Positions 11,913-24,045 of a DNA stretch of 64,000 bases are shown here, in pieces; the stretch's first letter is position 1, and each line of letters begins with the position of its first letter. Source of the stretch: Rhyzopertha dominica (taxonomy: Eukaryota; Arthropoda; Insecta; Coleoptera; Bostrichidae); assembly GCA_025024175.1 (NCBI GenBank), contig QCXZ01000119.1, positions 1 to 64,000 of the forward strand, written 5' to 3'. The notes under the pieces were generated by a model that worked only from the letters and a program-made list of their open reading frames with translations, was not told the origin of the DNA and did not search any database. Both the position numbers and the translations under genes were made by a program.

Positions 11913-14048
11913 AATCAAAATAAAAATTTCTTTTCACAAACACCCCTGAAGATTATCATGGCTTGCCATAACGACCACCGTTATATTTGTGTAAAAAAGT
12001 AATATTCTGTTAGAGCTAGAAAGTAATAAAAAGTGACACTAATGGTCATACCGGTCACTCAAGCAGGAACTGATAAATAATAATTCAACGCGCTCCAACA
12101 TCTACGGACAGACTTGAAAATGCTATTTAAACCTGTTTTCTACGTATTAGGTATTATATGAACACGTAGCCATGTTTTTCATTTTAGAAAACCATAAACA
12201 AGAGAATTTTTAAATTATTCGTTATAGATGTGATACATATATTATTTTTTTGTTGGTTTTCAAGGGCTTTATCAAACAAAAATCTATTATCTCGGGAAAA
12301 AAGGGTTTCAATTTTTCACAAATAAATATTTACCACGCTTTGTGCATCGGGCCATAAGGGTAATCTTTGAAGCTTGAATATGTACATATTTGCACTTTGG
12401 ATGAAGTACCCGTTTCTCTAGTCGGGGTATTCTTTTAGCCACAACCATTAAAAAACATTAATTGTTGGCGTGATTATGTGTATTTTTGAATATCACATAA
12501 GAAAGAATTACTCTTATATTAACGATTTGGACTACTCATGTTCAAGTGTGTACGAAGCTCAACTGTTGAAGTCAGTATTTTGCATTTGCCGCTTGGTCGA
12601 AGCCATTGCAGTGCCAGCTTCTTTGATTAGGGTAATCTTATTTCAGAGTCGTAGAAGTAAAAGAAAAACACTTATACAAAATATTTCATAGTGAAACGGC
12701 AACAATTTGCAGGATGATGACAGGATCTAATTCAAAGAAAAAAAGTTAATGTGAAGACATGCCCGATATCATTTTCTTTTAGAGATATACCTTGTTAAAC
12801 TTTTCATTTATAAACCATTTTTTCTGAAATACCTAAGCTGACTGTGAATATTAAGATTTGTATTTTGGAAATTATTACAGCATATAAAGTTAGTTTTTTC
12901 CATTTTTTAATGCTTTTTAGTCAACTTTATGACAGTACAGTAGTTACCCTTTATTTAGCAACGTCTTTTTACTCTTAAATGTATTTTTGTGATTATAACA
13001 GTATTATTTCATTATTATTTCATTTTGCAGTGTTTCCATACAAAATTTGGTTTAGATTCCATCCCGAACAACTTTACATCGAATCAAGGAGGCCAAGCGT
13101 ATTTTACGTAGTTTGCTTTGGGAATTATGCTTTTTACCCAAAAAACGTATTTCTCTTCTAAGAAAATGCCGTTTTTCCTAAATGAATATTTTTATGGAAA
13201 TATTGAGGAATTGCGAAACAATAGCAAATCTCCATGGCAACGAAAAATAAAAGATCAAAGATCATTCTGACAACTGAAAAATATTCAATAGATGACAGAT
13301 TGTTATCCGCAATATCAATTATAAAAATATTTGTTTTCTATCGTAAATATCACACTACTAATAAGCCTGCTGCTGTTATCACCCAAGAATTTGAAATTAT
13401 TCACAACGTGCCTCTAAAAGTTGTCAGAATCACAGATATATTTAATGTTAAAAAAGTTTGCTTAATAAAAAATAACTGCACTCCAACTTTTGCTTGTACA
13501 GTTGCCTAAAAATTCTGAAAAATTGATATAACGGTCTTTATAGGCTGTAATAATTCCCAAAATGTGTGTCTTAAATATCCACAGACAGCATTGATTTTTT
13601 AGAAAAAGTGGTTTCTAAGTCAAAACTTTTTGCTTGGAATTACATGCACTACCATTCTACAAATTATTTCTGTTTCCTCCTAAAACACCGTGTATTACAG
13701 CTAAGGCTCTCTTTGTTCAAGAGAGACCCTTCTACTTTCTATGTTGTCAGATCTACTGGTTCAATATGTTTGACTGATATTCACACTTCATTATATATAC
13801 ATATACGGCTTGCGACAACAGCAGCGCCGCCCTGGCGAAAAATGGGGGAACTGCATTTTTCATCAATCTATCATAACTGATCCAAAACCAAAGTTGTTCT
13901 AGGGGTACTAGAGGTCGCTGGCAAGCGTTTTACAATGGTCCGCAATGTTGAACCACATATATGGATCAGCTTTGCCGAGATGGTTCAGGAAGTAACGTTC
14001 CGGTTACTATCTTTGGCCCAACTTTGTACTAAAGCTTAATATATATAT
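11913..14048. other. Mostly AT-rich, no gene recognised
   Basis: Small frames (12470-12691, 12979-13161, 13234-13509, 13608-13880) match no family. Around 13530-13660 there is weak resemblance to both copies of the long repeat (TTTCTAAGTCA and TCTACAAAT words in order), which may be a third, much older copy. A CpG-richer patch sits at 13810-14030. Confidence 0.35.
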
Positions 14049-15427
14049 AGTGTGAAACTTTTTCGGGTTGTATTCCGTGTAGTAGCTTGATCCTCAGGAG
14101 GACCGGTCTTCCGACGTTTCGGCAAGGTCGCACTTACCATTTTCAAGTGGTAATCTTTCACTCTATTCTTCGCAATGAAAGTTCCAGTACGGTGATTAAT
14201 TGCTATGTTGTCAATTTGCTGTCACCCGTTACGGCCCGGTCTGCCTTTGCTGTGACTGTGCTTGTTGGCGTGTCCTACTCCGTGTTCTAGGCAAACTGGC
14301 TTGTGCCTCGACTTGAGACAATATGACGCTTTGCTGCCTACTGATAACCGGTACATTATGGGAACTTTGATTGTTCAGCATTGCCTCGGCTCCCGTAGCA
14401 GAACCATTTTCTGTATTGAGATTGTTTGTGCTTGTGATAACTGGTTCTATTACCGTGGTTCAGGTGTGTGGCAATCTTTGTCCGTCATGTCGTTTGTTTA
14501 AACAGTCAGGTCGTTTTTCTATTTCTATAGCTTCCTTATTGTTCTTATTGTTCGGTTTTTGGAAATTGCCAGGGTTCGCGTCTTCTCAAAGTTTATTTGG
14601 TGACCGATAATTCTTACGTGTGCCGCTAGAGAAGAATTCTTGTCATCTTTTACTACCGCATTAACATGTTCGGCTCTTCTTACTTCAATCCTTCTGTTAG
14701 TCTGACCTACATACGACTGGGCGCATGTATCGCATGGTATTTCATACACCCCTTGGGCTTCCAATGGTATACGTTCCTTAGGATTACGTATTAGCGTATT
14801 TATCTTTTTTGTGTAGTCNAAAGACATCCTTGATCTTATGCCGTTTTAGTATCCTACCGATTTTGTCAGTCGTTCCTCTGATATATGGTAAGAAGGCAAT
14901 TCCAGTTGGTGGTTCGTCCGCATCATTACGTTGTCGTCTTGGCCTGAGTGCTCTGTTTATAACTTTTTTAGAAAATCCATTGTTAGATTTGATGTATTTC
15001 ATTTCAGCGTCGTTACTTTCTTCGTCGGCTAAACGTTTTGATCTCGTTAAAAGTGTTTTAGCCACAGGGTATATTTGCGCTGGATGATGGTGGGACGCAG
15101 CGTTAAGATAGCGATCCGTATGTGTTTGTTTTTGTATACGGTGTGTCCAAGGGAACCGTCACGTTTTCTTGTCAAGAGCACATCTAAAAACGGCAATTTG
15201 TTGTGCTCTTTTATCTCCATTGTGAAACGAATTTTGCCATGTTGACTGTTAAGGTGATCCAGGAAGTTTCTGTAGGGCTGCCCTGCCATGCGGCCAAATT
15301 ACCAGTGTGTCATCCACATATCTTAACCATAGGGTCGGTTTTTTTGTGGCGGTGGTAATCGCCTTGGTCTCGAAATCTTCCATAAATAAGTTTGCTATGA
15401 CCGGCGATACAACCCAAAAAAGTTTCA
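14049..15427 (-). mobile_element. Antisense PLE (third family), 5'-truncated
   Basis: Reads on the minus strand from a truncated RT (~15427) to a 3' tail at ~14049. The ends carry an inverted repeat of about 25 bp: GTGTGAAACTTTTTCGGG at 14052 and its reverse complement (with one change) near 15403-15426. The right copy replaces the usual start of the RT GxAMGS box, so the break lies inside the RT. The 3' untranslated part (14050-14520) holds a hammerhead-like motif. Confidence 0.75.
14115..14147 (-). ncRNA. Hammerhead-like PLE tail motif
   Basis: On the minus strand: CTTGAAAAT, stem GGTAAG, loop TGCGAC, stem CTTGCC, then GAAACG. Six base pairs including one G-U. The first box is a variant of CTGANGA. 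Confidence 0.45.
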
Positions 15428-15464
15428 CACCATACTCAATTGAAGGAAGGTTGCGGTCGCACAC
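14525..15464 (-). pseudogene. PLE reverse transcriptase/GIY-YIG pseudogene
   Basis: Four overlapping frame fragments make one eroded protein. First 15464-15249: SPVIANLFMEDFE then LWLRYVDDTLVIW, with an intact YVDD at about 15320-15309. Second 15289-15047: RFTMEIKEHNKLPFLDVL and the VYKNKH stretch that follows it in the family. Third 15065-14784: connector with RRQRNDADE and AFLPYIRGTTDKI. Fourth 14827-14525: GVYEIPCDTCAQSYVGQT (GIY-YIG core) followed by RAEH and SSLAAH. At least three frameshifts separate the pieces. Length is short of a full PLE protein because the thumb/fingers N-terminal part is missing. Confidence 0.88.
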
Positions 15465-15526
15465 TTATTATATAGGCAGTAAGGGAATATCGACCTGGTG
15501 GATATATTAAATCATTAATGAACTTT

Positions 15527-15562
15527 GCCAAGCTTACGACATTTATTTTACGTCTTCTTCGG
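15527..15562 (-). ncRNA. Degraded hammerhead-like PLE tail motif
   Basis: Minus strand: CCGAAGAA, stem GAC, loop, stem GTC, then GTAAGCTTGGC in place of GAAAGCTTGGC. Recognisable by the shared AAGCTTGGC flank but mutated in both core boxes. Confidence 0.35.
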
Positions 15563-15565
15563 TGC

Positions 15566-16466
15566 TACATTTTGATTGAATTTGAAAGAAGATTAAAAAT
15601 TAAATTCAACAAAATTTTTCATACAATTAAGCAAACAAACTTGAACAAAATCAATACTCTTAAGCAAAATTATAAAAATAAATTCAAAATTCAAGATAAA
15701 TGGTTTGTGAATCTGCCCGAAACGAACGTACCAGAAGATATAAAAATAACACTAGCGTTAGGCCCAAAATTTAGTTTCAAAACGACAGTTGGGGATATTC
15801 ATATGGATAAACTAGTAGCAGACGTAAAAGATATATTGTCAAAAATAAATAGCGAACGTAGAGATTTCTATAGAGCTAAAACAACTAGTGTTATTGCAGG
15901 TTTTATACAAAAATAAACAAAAATATCAAAAATAAAACAGATAAATTTTTATAAAAACCAAGCATTATCTTAAAGAAAATCCACAATCATTAATTTTAAA
16001 TAGTGACAAGGGTGATGTGACGGTCATTCTAGACAGAAAATAATACCAACAAAATATGAATGACATATTAACACATCAAAAAAAAATTTGTAATGTTGAG
16101 AGGTGATCCAACACGCACAGTTCAGTTGAACACTAACAAATACATTAGTAAGCTTGAAAAGTGTCAACATATTACTCAACAATAGGCCAAAACCTTTGAG
16201 GCCAATTGTTTGTGGTATACAAAGTCCAACAAATCCTTTACGTGGATTGCTATGTAGCATTTTGACTGCAGCTTATGATACAAATAACGATTATTACATT
16301 ATAGATACATTTGCTTTTGTTGATTTTGTAAATAATATGATAATACCCCCTGAGCATGAGATTGTGTCATTAGATGTTGTCAATTTGTTTGGTAACATAT
16401 CGAAGGATTTAGTGTGATAAGGGTAATAAATGAACGGTGGAACAAAATTGATTCCCTTTTTGTATG
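15566..16466 (+). pseudogene. PLE RT N-terminal half, pseudogene
   Basis: Open to 15916 with IEFERRLKIKF, DKWFVNLPETNVPEDIK and ALGPKFSFKTTVGDIH, the N-terminal PLE domain also seen on the minus strand at 43500-43760. Frameshifts and stops follow (LILNSDKG, TVILDRK-stop), a deletion removes the GNPKLHK block, then PLRPIVCGIQSPTNP (from ~16193), FAFVDFV and SLDVVNLFGNIS (~16370) appear. After one more frameshift, VIRVINERWNKIDSLF ends at the junction. No catalytic DD region is present. Confidence 0.88.
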
Positions 16467-16474
16467 TCCAAATT

Positions 16475-17420
16475 ACTATTTCCTCTGTGTTTTCCCTTTC
16501 CCGCCGGGTTTGCCACATTTCTGGAAGGAATTGCCATAGGATAAGCATGTTTCATGCAACCAACCATGCATCTCAGGCACCTTATGCAGTCAAAAGTACT
16601 ATTTATTCGAGTATAGTCTTCACCGCAACCAACGCATTTAGTTTTCATTTGGTTGTTCACAAACAGAATCGATGCTCTCTCTCAATACATTCTGCGTCTC
16701 TCTGTTGACATCTTCCTTCCTCTTTCGTTTTTTACCAGTAGGTTGCTTGTCATTGTTTTGCCGTACACTAATCTCCCATGCTGTGCAATAATTTCTGTAC
16801 CCATACGATGTATTGTAAGAAGCATTGCTCGCAGAAATTGTAAATGATATGACTCAACAAGAAATTTTGCTGGCTTTTCTTNCTTCGTGGATTCAAGTAG
16901 CTTCTCCTCGGCAGAAATACCCGCTTGTGGATGTATCACCACACCTGCACCTGCTGCTGCGTGGATTTTCCTGGTTTGATGTTCAATTTGTTCGTTGTTG
17001 GAGTTCCCTTCAACCTCCACTAGTGTGTGTGTGTGTTCGTGCGTGTAAGCGTTGTGCGACTCAGCAGGTATAAAAACGTGATATCGTGGCGATCTGCAAC
17101 CTCCAGCATCTCTCATGAATTCATAAGAGACGCGTGTTGGTCAAGGTTTAACAACACTTTTCCCATCGATTTTCTTGGAAGAAAGTCATGCAACCATTTC
17201 ATGTAGGCGTTTACGTAGGTAGATTTTTGGGACATATAGAGAACAGATCTTGGTGATAATCCGTCTTTCCAATCTTTTTCTTTTTCCTTTCATGACGACA
17301 GTTGGATGAAAAAATATCCTTCGGCATCACAAGCTATAAGGGCAGTGTAACAGTTATATTTTGTCGAACTTTCACATTCACGCCTAGCGCGCAGGTAACC
17401 CGTCATACACGCCAAGCGAT
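16475..17420 (-). pseudogene. pogo-like DDE transposase with C-terminal zinc finger, copy A
   Basis: On the minus strand the DDE_1 (pogo/Tigger type) fold is recognisable in pieces: YNCYTALIACDAEGYFF, a stop, DGLSPRSVLYMSQ, VNAYMKWLHDFLPRKSMGK, LLNLDQHAS (second catalytic Asp), and EMLEVADRHDITFLYL. The 16682-17116 frame is C-terminal linker, and the 16660-16409 frame carries CVGCGEDYTRI...CIRCLRC, a PHD-like cysteine cluster found at the C-terminus of some insect pogo-like transposases. Frameshifts and stops make it dead. The inverted partner is at 21745-22505. Confidence 0.75.
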
Positions 17421-20339
17421 TCCTTGTCACAATCATAGCACTTGTTGTAACGTTAATTTCCCAACCTCTTTATTGCTTTGCTTTGGCACACTTTTTGTAT
17501 CTCGTTTAGGTGTTCTACCAACCCTTAGCGATCGTGTCGTTGTCGACATTCGTTGGTTGTAACTTTATCACGTTGCCATTCGTCATGACGTTGACATCGC
17601 ATTCGACGATAAAAAAATTATTAAATTTCGGCGTTGTCACTGACAAGTAATTTGAGATTATTTCTTTGCGACTTTTCTGAAGAACACTCACTTTTGCCGT
17701 GGGTACGTGTAGTTAATCGAGCGTTGGTTAATTGTAAGCTCTCCCAATCCTGGGGATTTGAACTCGCGCTACCCAGTTGGTTCGTCCGTTTGGAAGCACG
17801 CTNGTTGGTTTGTTTGGTGAGGACGAACGTTACCCGTTGTCGGTGGTTTTGTGAGAAGGTCGGCCACATTTTGTCGGAATAATCATCGTTTAACCCTCGA
17901 NCACCAGAGCTGAATATTCGTAAGTTTGTGATTCGATTTAATTCCTAATGTCTGTTGTCTTAGGTTTTTCCCCTTGTTATTTCTTTCTTCCGGTCACATA
18001 AACTTACTTGGGCATTATTTTTGGCGTATTGGTTTGGGCATTGGTCTGAAATGCTCCTGGAGTATTGGTGTTTGTTTCTGGGAGAGCCGCAATTGAACCC
18101 GGCAGAGAAGTGTAAAGCGGACCAAATCTAAAGGGTTCAGGAGAGAGAAGAACAGGACCACAAGAATTTAGCATTGGGTTTTTCTTATAGCGCACACTTG
18201 TAGGATGAATTAGGCATTACTATTGATTTTAAGCCCCTGCCTCATCAGTGTGTTTCAGAGGAGGCGCCCAGTGGACCCGCTGTGCGCACATCGGGGGCGG
18301 CTGGGTGGATTTGTAAGTACCTACCTTTTTTTTCCTTTATTTTCATCTCCTGGTTAAGGACTGGGCGCACAGCACGGCGAGGTTTGTTCCTGCCATTTGT
18401 GCTGTTTTCTTTACTGTTCCGTTGTAACTTTATCTTCTTATTTTGATTGTTCGCGAGCTGCTTTTGCCCATAAAGTTTGTGCGATAGGGATTACAGCGAA
18501 GAAAGCAATATTGTTATTAAATTTTGTTACTGAAAATTTTTGGGATCTTTCTTTGTCTATATTTAGCTCCGAAGTGTCTTTAGAGTTTAGTCATTTTTCA
18601 TCGACAAATCCGTGGTTCGTGATTGGCGAGTGTAGCTGTTGAACTCAACGGAATTAAATCACGTGCCCCCCCTAAACTAACATATCTCACGTCACGCCCA
18701 TTCTCCACTGCAGCTGGCGGCCCGTTGAGCCCACTATATTGGAGTGACACTTCAAATAAAATAGACTAAAGGTAGTATTTTGTTCATTTTGGAAAAAAGC
18801 GCTACATTGTGAGGTGGAGGCTCGTAATTTTCGGAATTGCTTCTCACTCTTTTCTAATTCGAATCGCTTTCGATTGGGATTAGCTTGGAAATCCTGAGTC
18901 AAACGTGTGGGTGACAAATTGAAACATTAGGATTGTTAGAATTGTCGTTATTGAAGAATTGAGCACTCACAAGTGGTCATTTTGACGAGTTACGCCACGA
19001 ATATTTCAATCATCCGAGCCGCCCACCAACTATAGTGAATAAAATACTATCTGATCCAACGCGCTTAATTTTAATAGTTACCGCATCGTTTCGAATTTTT
19101 GGTTCTCTATCCTGTTGGCATCTGTATTTCGTCATTGATTGGGGAGCTTGGAAATTGGATCACTTGACTTGGGAAACACTCTAAGTTGGGATTTGCACAG
19201 CCAACGACCCGGTACACTCACCAGAGGACACTCCCCCAGACTGTGGATGTCCAACCCTGTACTGAAAACCTGCAGGAATTCACAGATATGACTAGTTTCA
19301 GAGCGGAGGTCATTGACCCCTTAAGCCGGAGCGTTAGATCAACGCCGTGTAAATGCAATTTCGGGTAGCGATTGTATAAATATAGAAGAATTTTGAGGTT
19401 ACCTAGTGGTTAATGAATCTAAGATTGCCGTGTTATAGCCTTCAGCTCGTATAATTTTCTTTGTGTAAATTGTAAGGGGCCTTCAGCTCGAATTTTTGTT
19501 TGAAATAACTTTATTAAACACCTTTCTACTCCGACCGAACCTTCAGTTCCTTATCGGCTAGAAATAACATTTTTTTTGTAAGGCCACAGGGCTATTGTTC
19601 GCGGTTATCACCGTTTCTTACTGAATCATTTGCGACAATTTTAAGTTCACTTGTTACGAATCTTTCGTTAGTGCGAAGCGCTGGCCAGTGCGAAGGTTAA
19701 CGGAGGCGTGTTGCGTAGATCAGTTTATATTTTCAGATTTTCTGTGACCGTGGCACTTAGTCGTGGTGCCTTATTGACGAAGGTGTTAGTTGTCTGCCTA
19801 GTAAAACTTAAATTCCTTGAATGTTCTTAGTATATTCATATCGTTTTATTTAATATTCTTCTACAGATTGATTTATATTTTAAAATTATATTTCACGTTG
19901 TGTATCTTTTTTAACATATACGCTGGTGTTTGCTTATATTGCAGTTTTTCAACCATTTTCGACACGAGTAGTCTATTGTTGAGTTACACTCAAAATTCTT
20001 GTGGCGCCTACTTTTTCTTTCTTCGTTCTCTAACAATATTGGGAATCCCCACTCTTCCAGCTGGAATCGCGAGAGACGGCGTACAGATTGGACCTTGAAG
20101 CGTATCACCCCTAGGTGTTATTTTTAATTATTATTTTACATAGAATAACGCNCATGCCTGAAGCCTCCCACCACCTTCAGCTCGGGAGAAAAGTCACAAC
20201 GCGCATATATGTTGACGCTCACCTATATCCCACTTAAACTGGCCCTCTAGATATTGATAAACACTGCTGCGCTAGGGCCGCGAGGGCACTTGAGATCTCT
20301 CAGGTTTGGACCACTTCTCCAAAGGTATTGCCGTATTGA
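17421..20339. other. Unassigned region of mixed composition
   Basis: GC-richer than its surroundings. Frame 18195-18004 (minus) gives a Pro/Asn/Thr-rich 63-residue peptide that could be a gag-like scrap, unproven. The words CCTTCAGCTCG or CCTTCAGTTCC recur at about 19440, 19480, 19541 and 20172. A possible splice donor (GGATTTGTAAGTACC) is near 18310. No known protein was recognised. Confidence 0.35.
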
Positions 20340-20705
20340 ACTTACTGCCTGCTGAAGCTAATCCTATCAGGGATAGGTGACCTTGTGGTAGTCCAATATG
20401 GACATAGCTTTTCCAGCTTTGTGACCTAGGGAACGTTTGAATCTATCACCTGCTGACTCGAACTCTCCGAGTTAAGTAACGTTTGGTAACTATCACCTGC
20501 TGACGCTACGTGCCCTGTGGACGAGGTCACCCTGTGGTAGTCCAATTCGAAACCGAGCTCGCTCCCTCTGGTAACCTCCATTGCTGACGCTAAGTCCTGC
20601 TTGGACTGGGTGACCCCTGGAGAATTATCTATCCTAGTTCTAACCTAGTGCTCCAATGCTGACGCCAAGTCCCACGTGGACTAGGTGACCTCTGGAAAGC
20701 ACCTA
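20340..20705. repeat. Degenerate tandem repeat with internal dyads
   Basis: About five imperfect units of 60-110 bp. Shared core: TGCTGACGCTAAGTCC, a few bases, then TGGACTGGGTGACC and CTGG. The AGTCC...GGACT halves can pair, so each unit may fold into a small hairpin. The clearest units begin near 20490, 20590 and 20656. Confidence 0.6.
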
Positions 20706-21744
20706 TCTTCATATTAACAGTTAGCTGCGAGGTCACCGTTCCATAAGCAGCACAACAAAGACAGTGCTCCGTAACCCTAGGTCCACGGCGAAGATGCCGC
20801 AGGACCGACCCGGAACCCTCCACGAAGGTTACCGGGCTGGGGAATGTCACGATGGCTTGCGGGAGACCAGCGGAAACGCTAGGAAACATCTTCCTCGTAA
20901 AAATCTTCGTATTTAGAATTTTAACAATATCTTTTTAATACCCTCTGTTTCGCCACGCAAATATGTCTGTTAGTTTAATGTGTATTTGTTTTCTCGATTT
21001 ATTTACTCTAATTTGTGCTAATCACCCTATTTACTTGCCCCTAATTTGTCTATCGGTATCGATCTTATTCTGTATTAGGCCACGGCAGGCTTTATTTGGC
21101 GTGACTTCTTTTTGTCAATGCCTTTAGCAGATATTAAAGGCTGTTAGGCTACCCAGAATATCATACAACGTGGGTGCGTGTTCTCGAAGCCCGAAAGGCT
21201 TCACCTGACAGACAGTGGTGCACAGATGTGCTCCTTCGAACTCTAGGCTGCGCGTCTTAGACAAAAAAATTAAGTAATGCAATGAATAAAGCACTGTTTT
21301 CAAAATGTTTTATTTTCTTGCCGAAACAACATTAAAACATATTACAAACATGTAAAATGCAACCTAAAGTGAGTAGTATTCACATACAAAAACAAGAATA
21401 AATAATATCTATAATTATCTCTCACTGTATTCTAGAGGAGTATACAAGAGCATAGCAAAATTTTCTAATAATATGATTTGCACTGTATTAAAACTAACAA
21501 TAATTCTCTTTGATTCAAGAAATAAAAATATATTATTTTCCTGCTGAAACAGTAACACAACAAAAATGTTACAAACATGTAAAAAAGCAGCAGTCAAAAA
21601 CAAACATAGAAATCTGTTCTTTGTTTCACTGTATTCTACAAAGGTATGAAATACAGCAAATTTCCTCTTTACGCGAAGAAATTGTTACTTTGAAGTTCCA
21701 ATTCTCAACTTTGTTACTTTGAAGTAACAATTGCTACTTTAAAG
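20706..21744. other. Unassigned, with two direct repeats near 21310 and 21535
   Basis: A stretch with TTATTTTC, GAAACA and TTACAAACATGTAAAA recurs about 225 bp apart (21310-21360 and 21533-21583). GTTACTTTGAAGT is repeated at 21683 and 21713. No protein recognised. Confidence 0.4.
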
Positions 21745-22505
21745 TGAAATAAGGGTTACCTGCGCGCTAGGGGTGAATGTGAACGTTCGACAAAATATAA
21801 CTGTTACACTGGCCTTGTAGCTTGTGATGCCGAACGATATTTCTTCATCCACCTGTCGTTATGAAAGGAAAAAGAAAATGATTGGAAAAACGGATTATCG
21901 CCAGGGTCTGTTCTCTGTATGTCCCAAAAATCTACCTACGTAAACGTCTACATGAAATGGTTGTATGACTTTCTTCCAAGCAAATCGATGGGAAAAGTGG
22001 TTAATCCTTGACCGACACGCGTCTCTTGTTAATTCAGTGGAGATGCTGGAGGTTGCAGATCCCCACGATATCACGCTTTTATACCTGCCGAGTCTCACGA
22101 GGCATTATTTACAGCGCCTAGAAAACACACTTTCACGAGGCATGTGGTTAAAATCCTACTGCATACCAGTTCGGCGAATTAGCAACTGCAAGCTGCAAGT
22201 TCTAAAACGACATCTCTGGCTTCAAGGCAACGGGGATAAAGTAGTTAAACTGAAACCAGATATCGGACACACGCACACGCACACACACGCACACAAGATG
22301 TCAACAGAGAGACGCAGAATGTATTGAGTACGTACAACCAAATGAAAACTAAATGCGTTGGTTGCGGTGAAGACTACACTCGAATAAATAGCACCCTTGA
22401 CTGCATAAGGTGCCTGAGATGCGGATTTTGGTTGCATGAAAGATGCTTATCCTGTGGCAATTCCTTCCAGAAATTGTGGTCATTTCGCCTGGACAGTTGG
22501 GGATA
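21745..22505 (+). pseudogene. pogo-like DDE transposase with C-terminal zinc finger, copy B
   Basis: Plus-strand relative of 16475-17420, in inverted orientation to it. Both share the junction word GGGTTACCTGCGCGCTAGG (here at 21755). Pieces seen: YNCYTGLVACDAERYFFI, the GKS region, DTRLL/ILDRHASL, EMLEVADPHDITLLYLPS, then after a (CA)n-rich insertion the zinc cluster CVGCGEDYTRI...CIRCLRCGFWLHERCLSCG, better preserved than in copy A (Trp and His present). Frames are broken several times. The similarity to copy A ends at ~22475. Confidence 0.75.
22266..22296 (+). repeat. (CA)n-rich microsatellite
   Basis: Imperfect ACACACGCAC array within the pogo-like copy B, at the place where copy A has a related CACACAC stretch (17015-17035 on the opposite strand), so the repeat predates their separation. 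Confidence 0.8.
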
Positions 22506-24009
22506 GATGGCCAATTGCCTCAATGAGGATTTTATTTATTTTTTTTACTTTACTGTTACCTTTTCATTTTCAGCGTTAAAAAAATTAGGGCCGTCTAGTC
22601 CGGACTTACCCTATAGGGTTTGACAAAAATTACAACAGCTATAAGTACAGCTTCAAAACTCTGCTTCCTATAAGAAAGACCTTTTCATTTGAAAGCACAA
22701 TGTGCATCGAGATTCACTTCCACTGTGTTTCCAAAAGATTTATAGGAATTGCCAACGATGATTAGTAAATATAGATTATTAACAAATCCCATCGACACGG
22801 GGCTTATTTTCCTACTTTAAACAGTAAATTTTGTCATGTATAACAGATGTTAATTTAACTTAAGTGTACTTACATCTTGTCGAAAATTTCATTTTCCCTC
22901 CTGGTTTTACATACTGATGCGCTGATTACTTGCTGATAAGATAAAACTGTCAAAATTCAATCTGCCATCGAGAGTTTGCCTGTCAGTGTAGACTTAAATT
23001 AACCACTTTTTGCTGTACGTATCTCTTCAGATGTCAGCGGTGGTATATCGTTTCTTACAAACTTCGTGACGAGAAGTTGGGCTGGTAGCTGTCCTATATG
23101 TTTGTTTATTCGACCATCCGTTGCGGTTTTTTCATTACTGTTAGCTGCAAATTGAAAAAAATAAACTTTAAAGGAGTAAGAGGTAACAGTTGAAACTATT
23201 ACCTCGAAATTTTTATGCTGTGTTCAAAGGAGTCCTAATTGAATGAACTATTCAAATTTAACATTTAATATTGTTATTAACCACACTTACGGAAGATATA
23301 TTAGACAACATCAATGATAAGTACATGTTGCTTAGACATTAACGACATGCAGATTTATTCGGACCAAATACAATTCTACTTTACAAATAGCATGACGAAC
23401 TTTTTCATTCTGGCCACTTTCGACTCCTCCTTCAAAGCAGGTCCCTCTTCGTTGACTTCGGCATTGCGACGCCTACGTCTACACTTGCGCTTACGACGCC
23501 TACAAGACCTATTCCTCCTCCTTCTGCAACAGCTTCCTTTTCGTCTTCGTCTTCTACATCATTTGGGAGCCTTTTTAAACTAAATTGAGGGAAGCTTTTA
23601 TTAAGATCACTAAAGCATCTAAAACTTAGCAAATTGCGAATGAGGTAGTAGCGAGACTGCCGTTTGTTCATGCTTCGAGGCTTCGAGGAGTGGTATCTTG
23701 CTTGAATTTCTATAATTTTATCCAGATCACGTTTATCCATTTTGGACTAAATAATTTGGGAATACAAGATACAGAGCTCAAATTTTACATGTTCTATTAG
23801 TGTGACATTTTGGCTGCTAAATGAAAATTTTGCATAACGACAAGATTTTGTTTTGCATTGAGACCTCGGCAGTTTCGGTATGACTACGAGAATGAGTGTA
23901 GAGGAAATGCAACATTTCGCTGAACGTGAGTAATATGACTGCCGTACTAAGGGCATTTTATAGTTTCTTTTCTTTGATGATTATGTCCATAGGATTTTAC
24001 TGAACTATT
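22506..24009. other. No gene recognised; one unusual short frame
   Basis: A 102-codon minus-strand frame (23740-23432) begins MDKRDLDKIIEIQARYHS and turns into an acidic, then Gly/Val-rich tail. The tail is written from a degenerate repeat of CGACGCCTAC. It matches no family known to me and may be chance. Confidence 0.3.
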
Positions 24010-24013
24010 ATAT

Positions 24014-24045
24014 GAGGGGGCTAATTCCAAAGTGTACAATCTCCA
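24014..24045 (+). repeat. Left terminal inverted repeat
   Basis: 32 bp, exact reverse complement of 26626-26657. It contains AAGTGTACAATCTCC, the complement of the internal iteron GGAGATTGTACA. Confidence 0.95.

Larger units (their letters stand above)
15484..16470. mobile_element. PLE fragment: inverted tail joined to plus-strand RT
   Basis: The first ~80 bp (15484-15565) is a PLE 3' end in minus orientation: terminal box GGAATATCGACCTGGTGG as at 46395, then GCCAAGCTTACGAC. It abuts, with no spacer, a plus-strand RT N-terminal region. The right end stops at ~16470 where an antisense pogo-like pseudogene begins. This is the same family group as PLE-1, PLE-3 and PLE-5. Confidence 0.75.

Noticed and set aside
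13530..13660. Third copy of the 1.55-kb repeat
   Set aside because: Only a few short words match; could be chance in AT-rich DNA.
18004..18195. Gag fragment on the minus strand
   Set aside because: Only composition (Pro/Asn/Thr) suggests it; no motif.
23314..23583. Arg/Leu-rich plus-strand frame
   Set aside because: Produced by a degenerate CGACGCCTAC repeat; no family and no start context.
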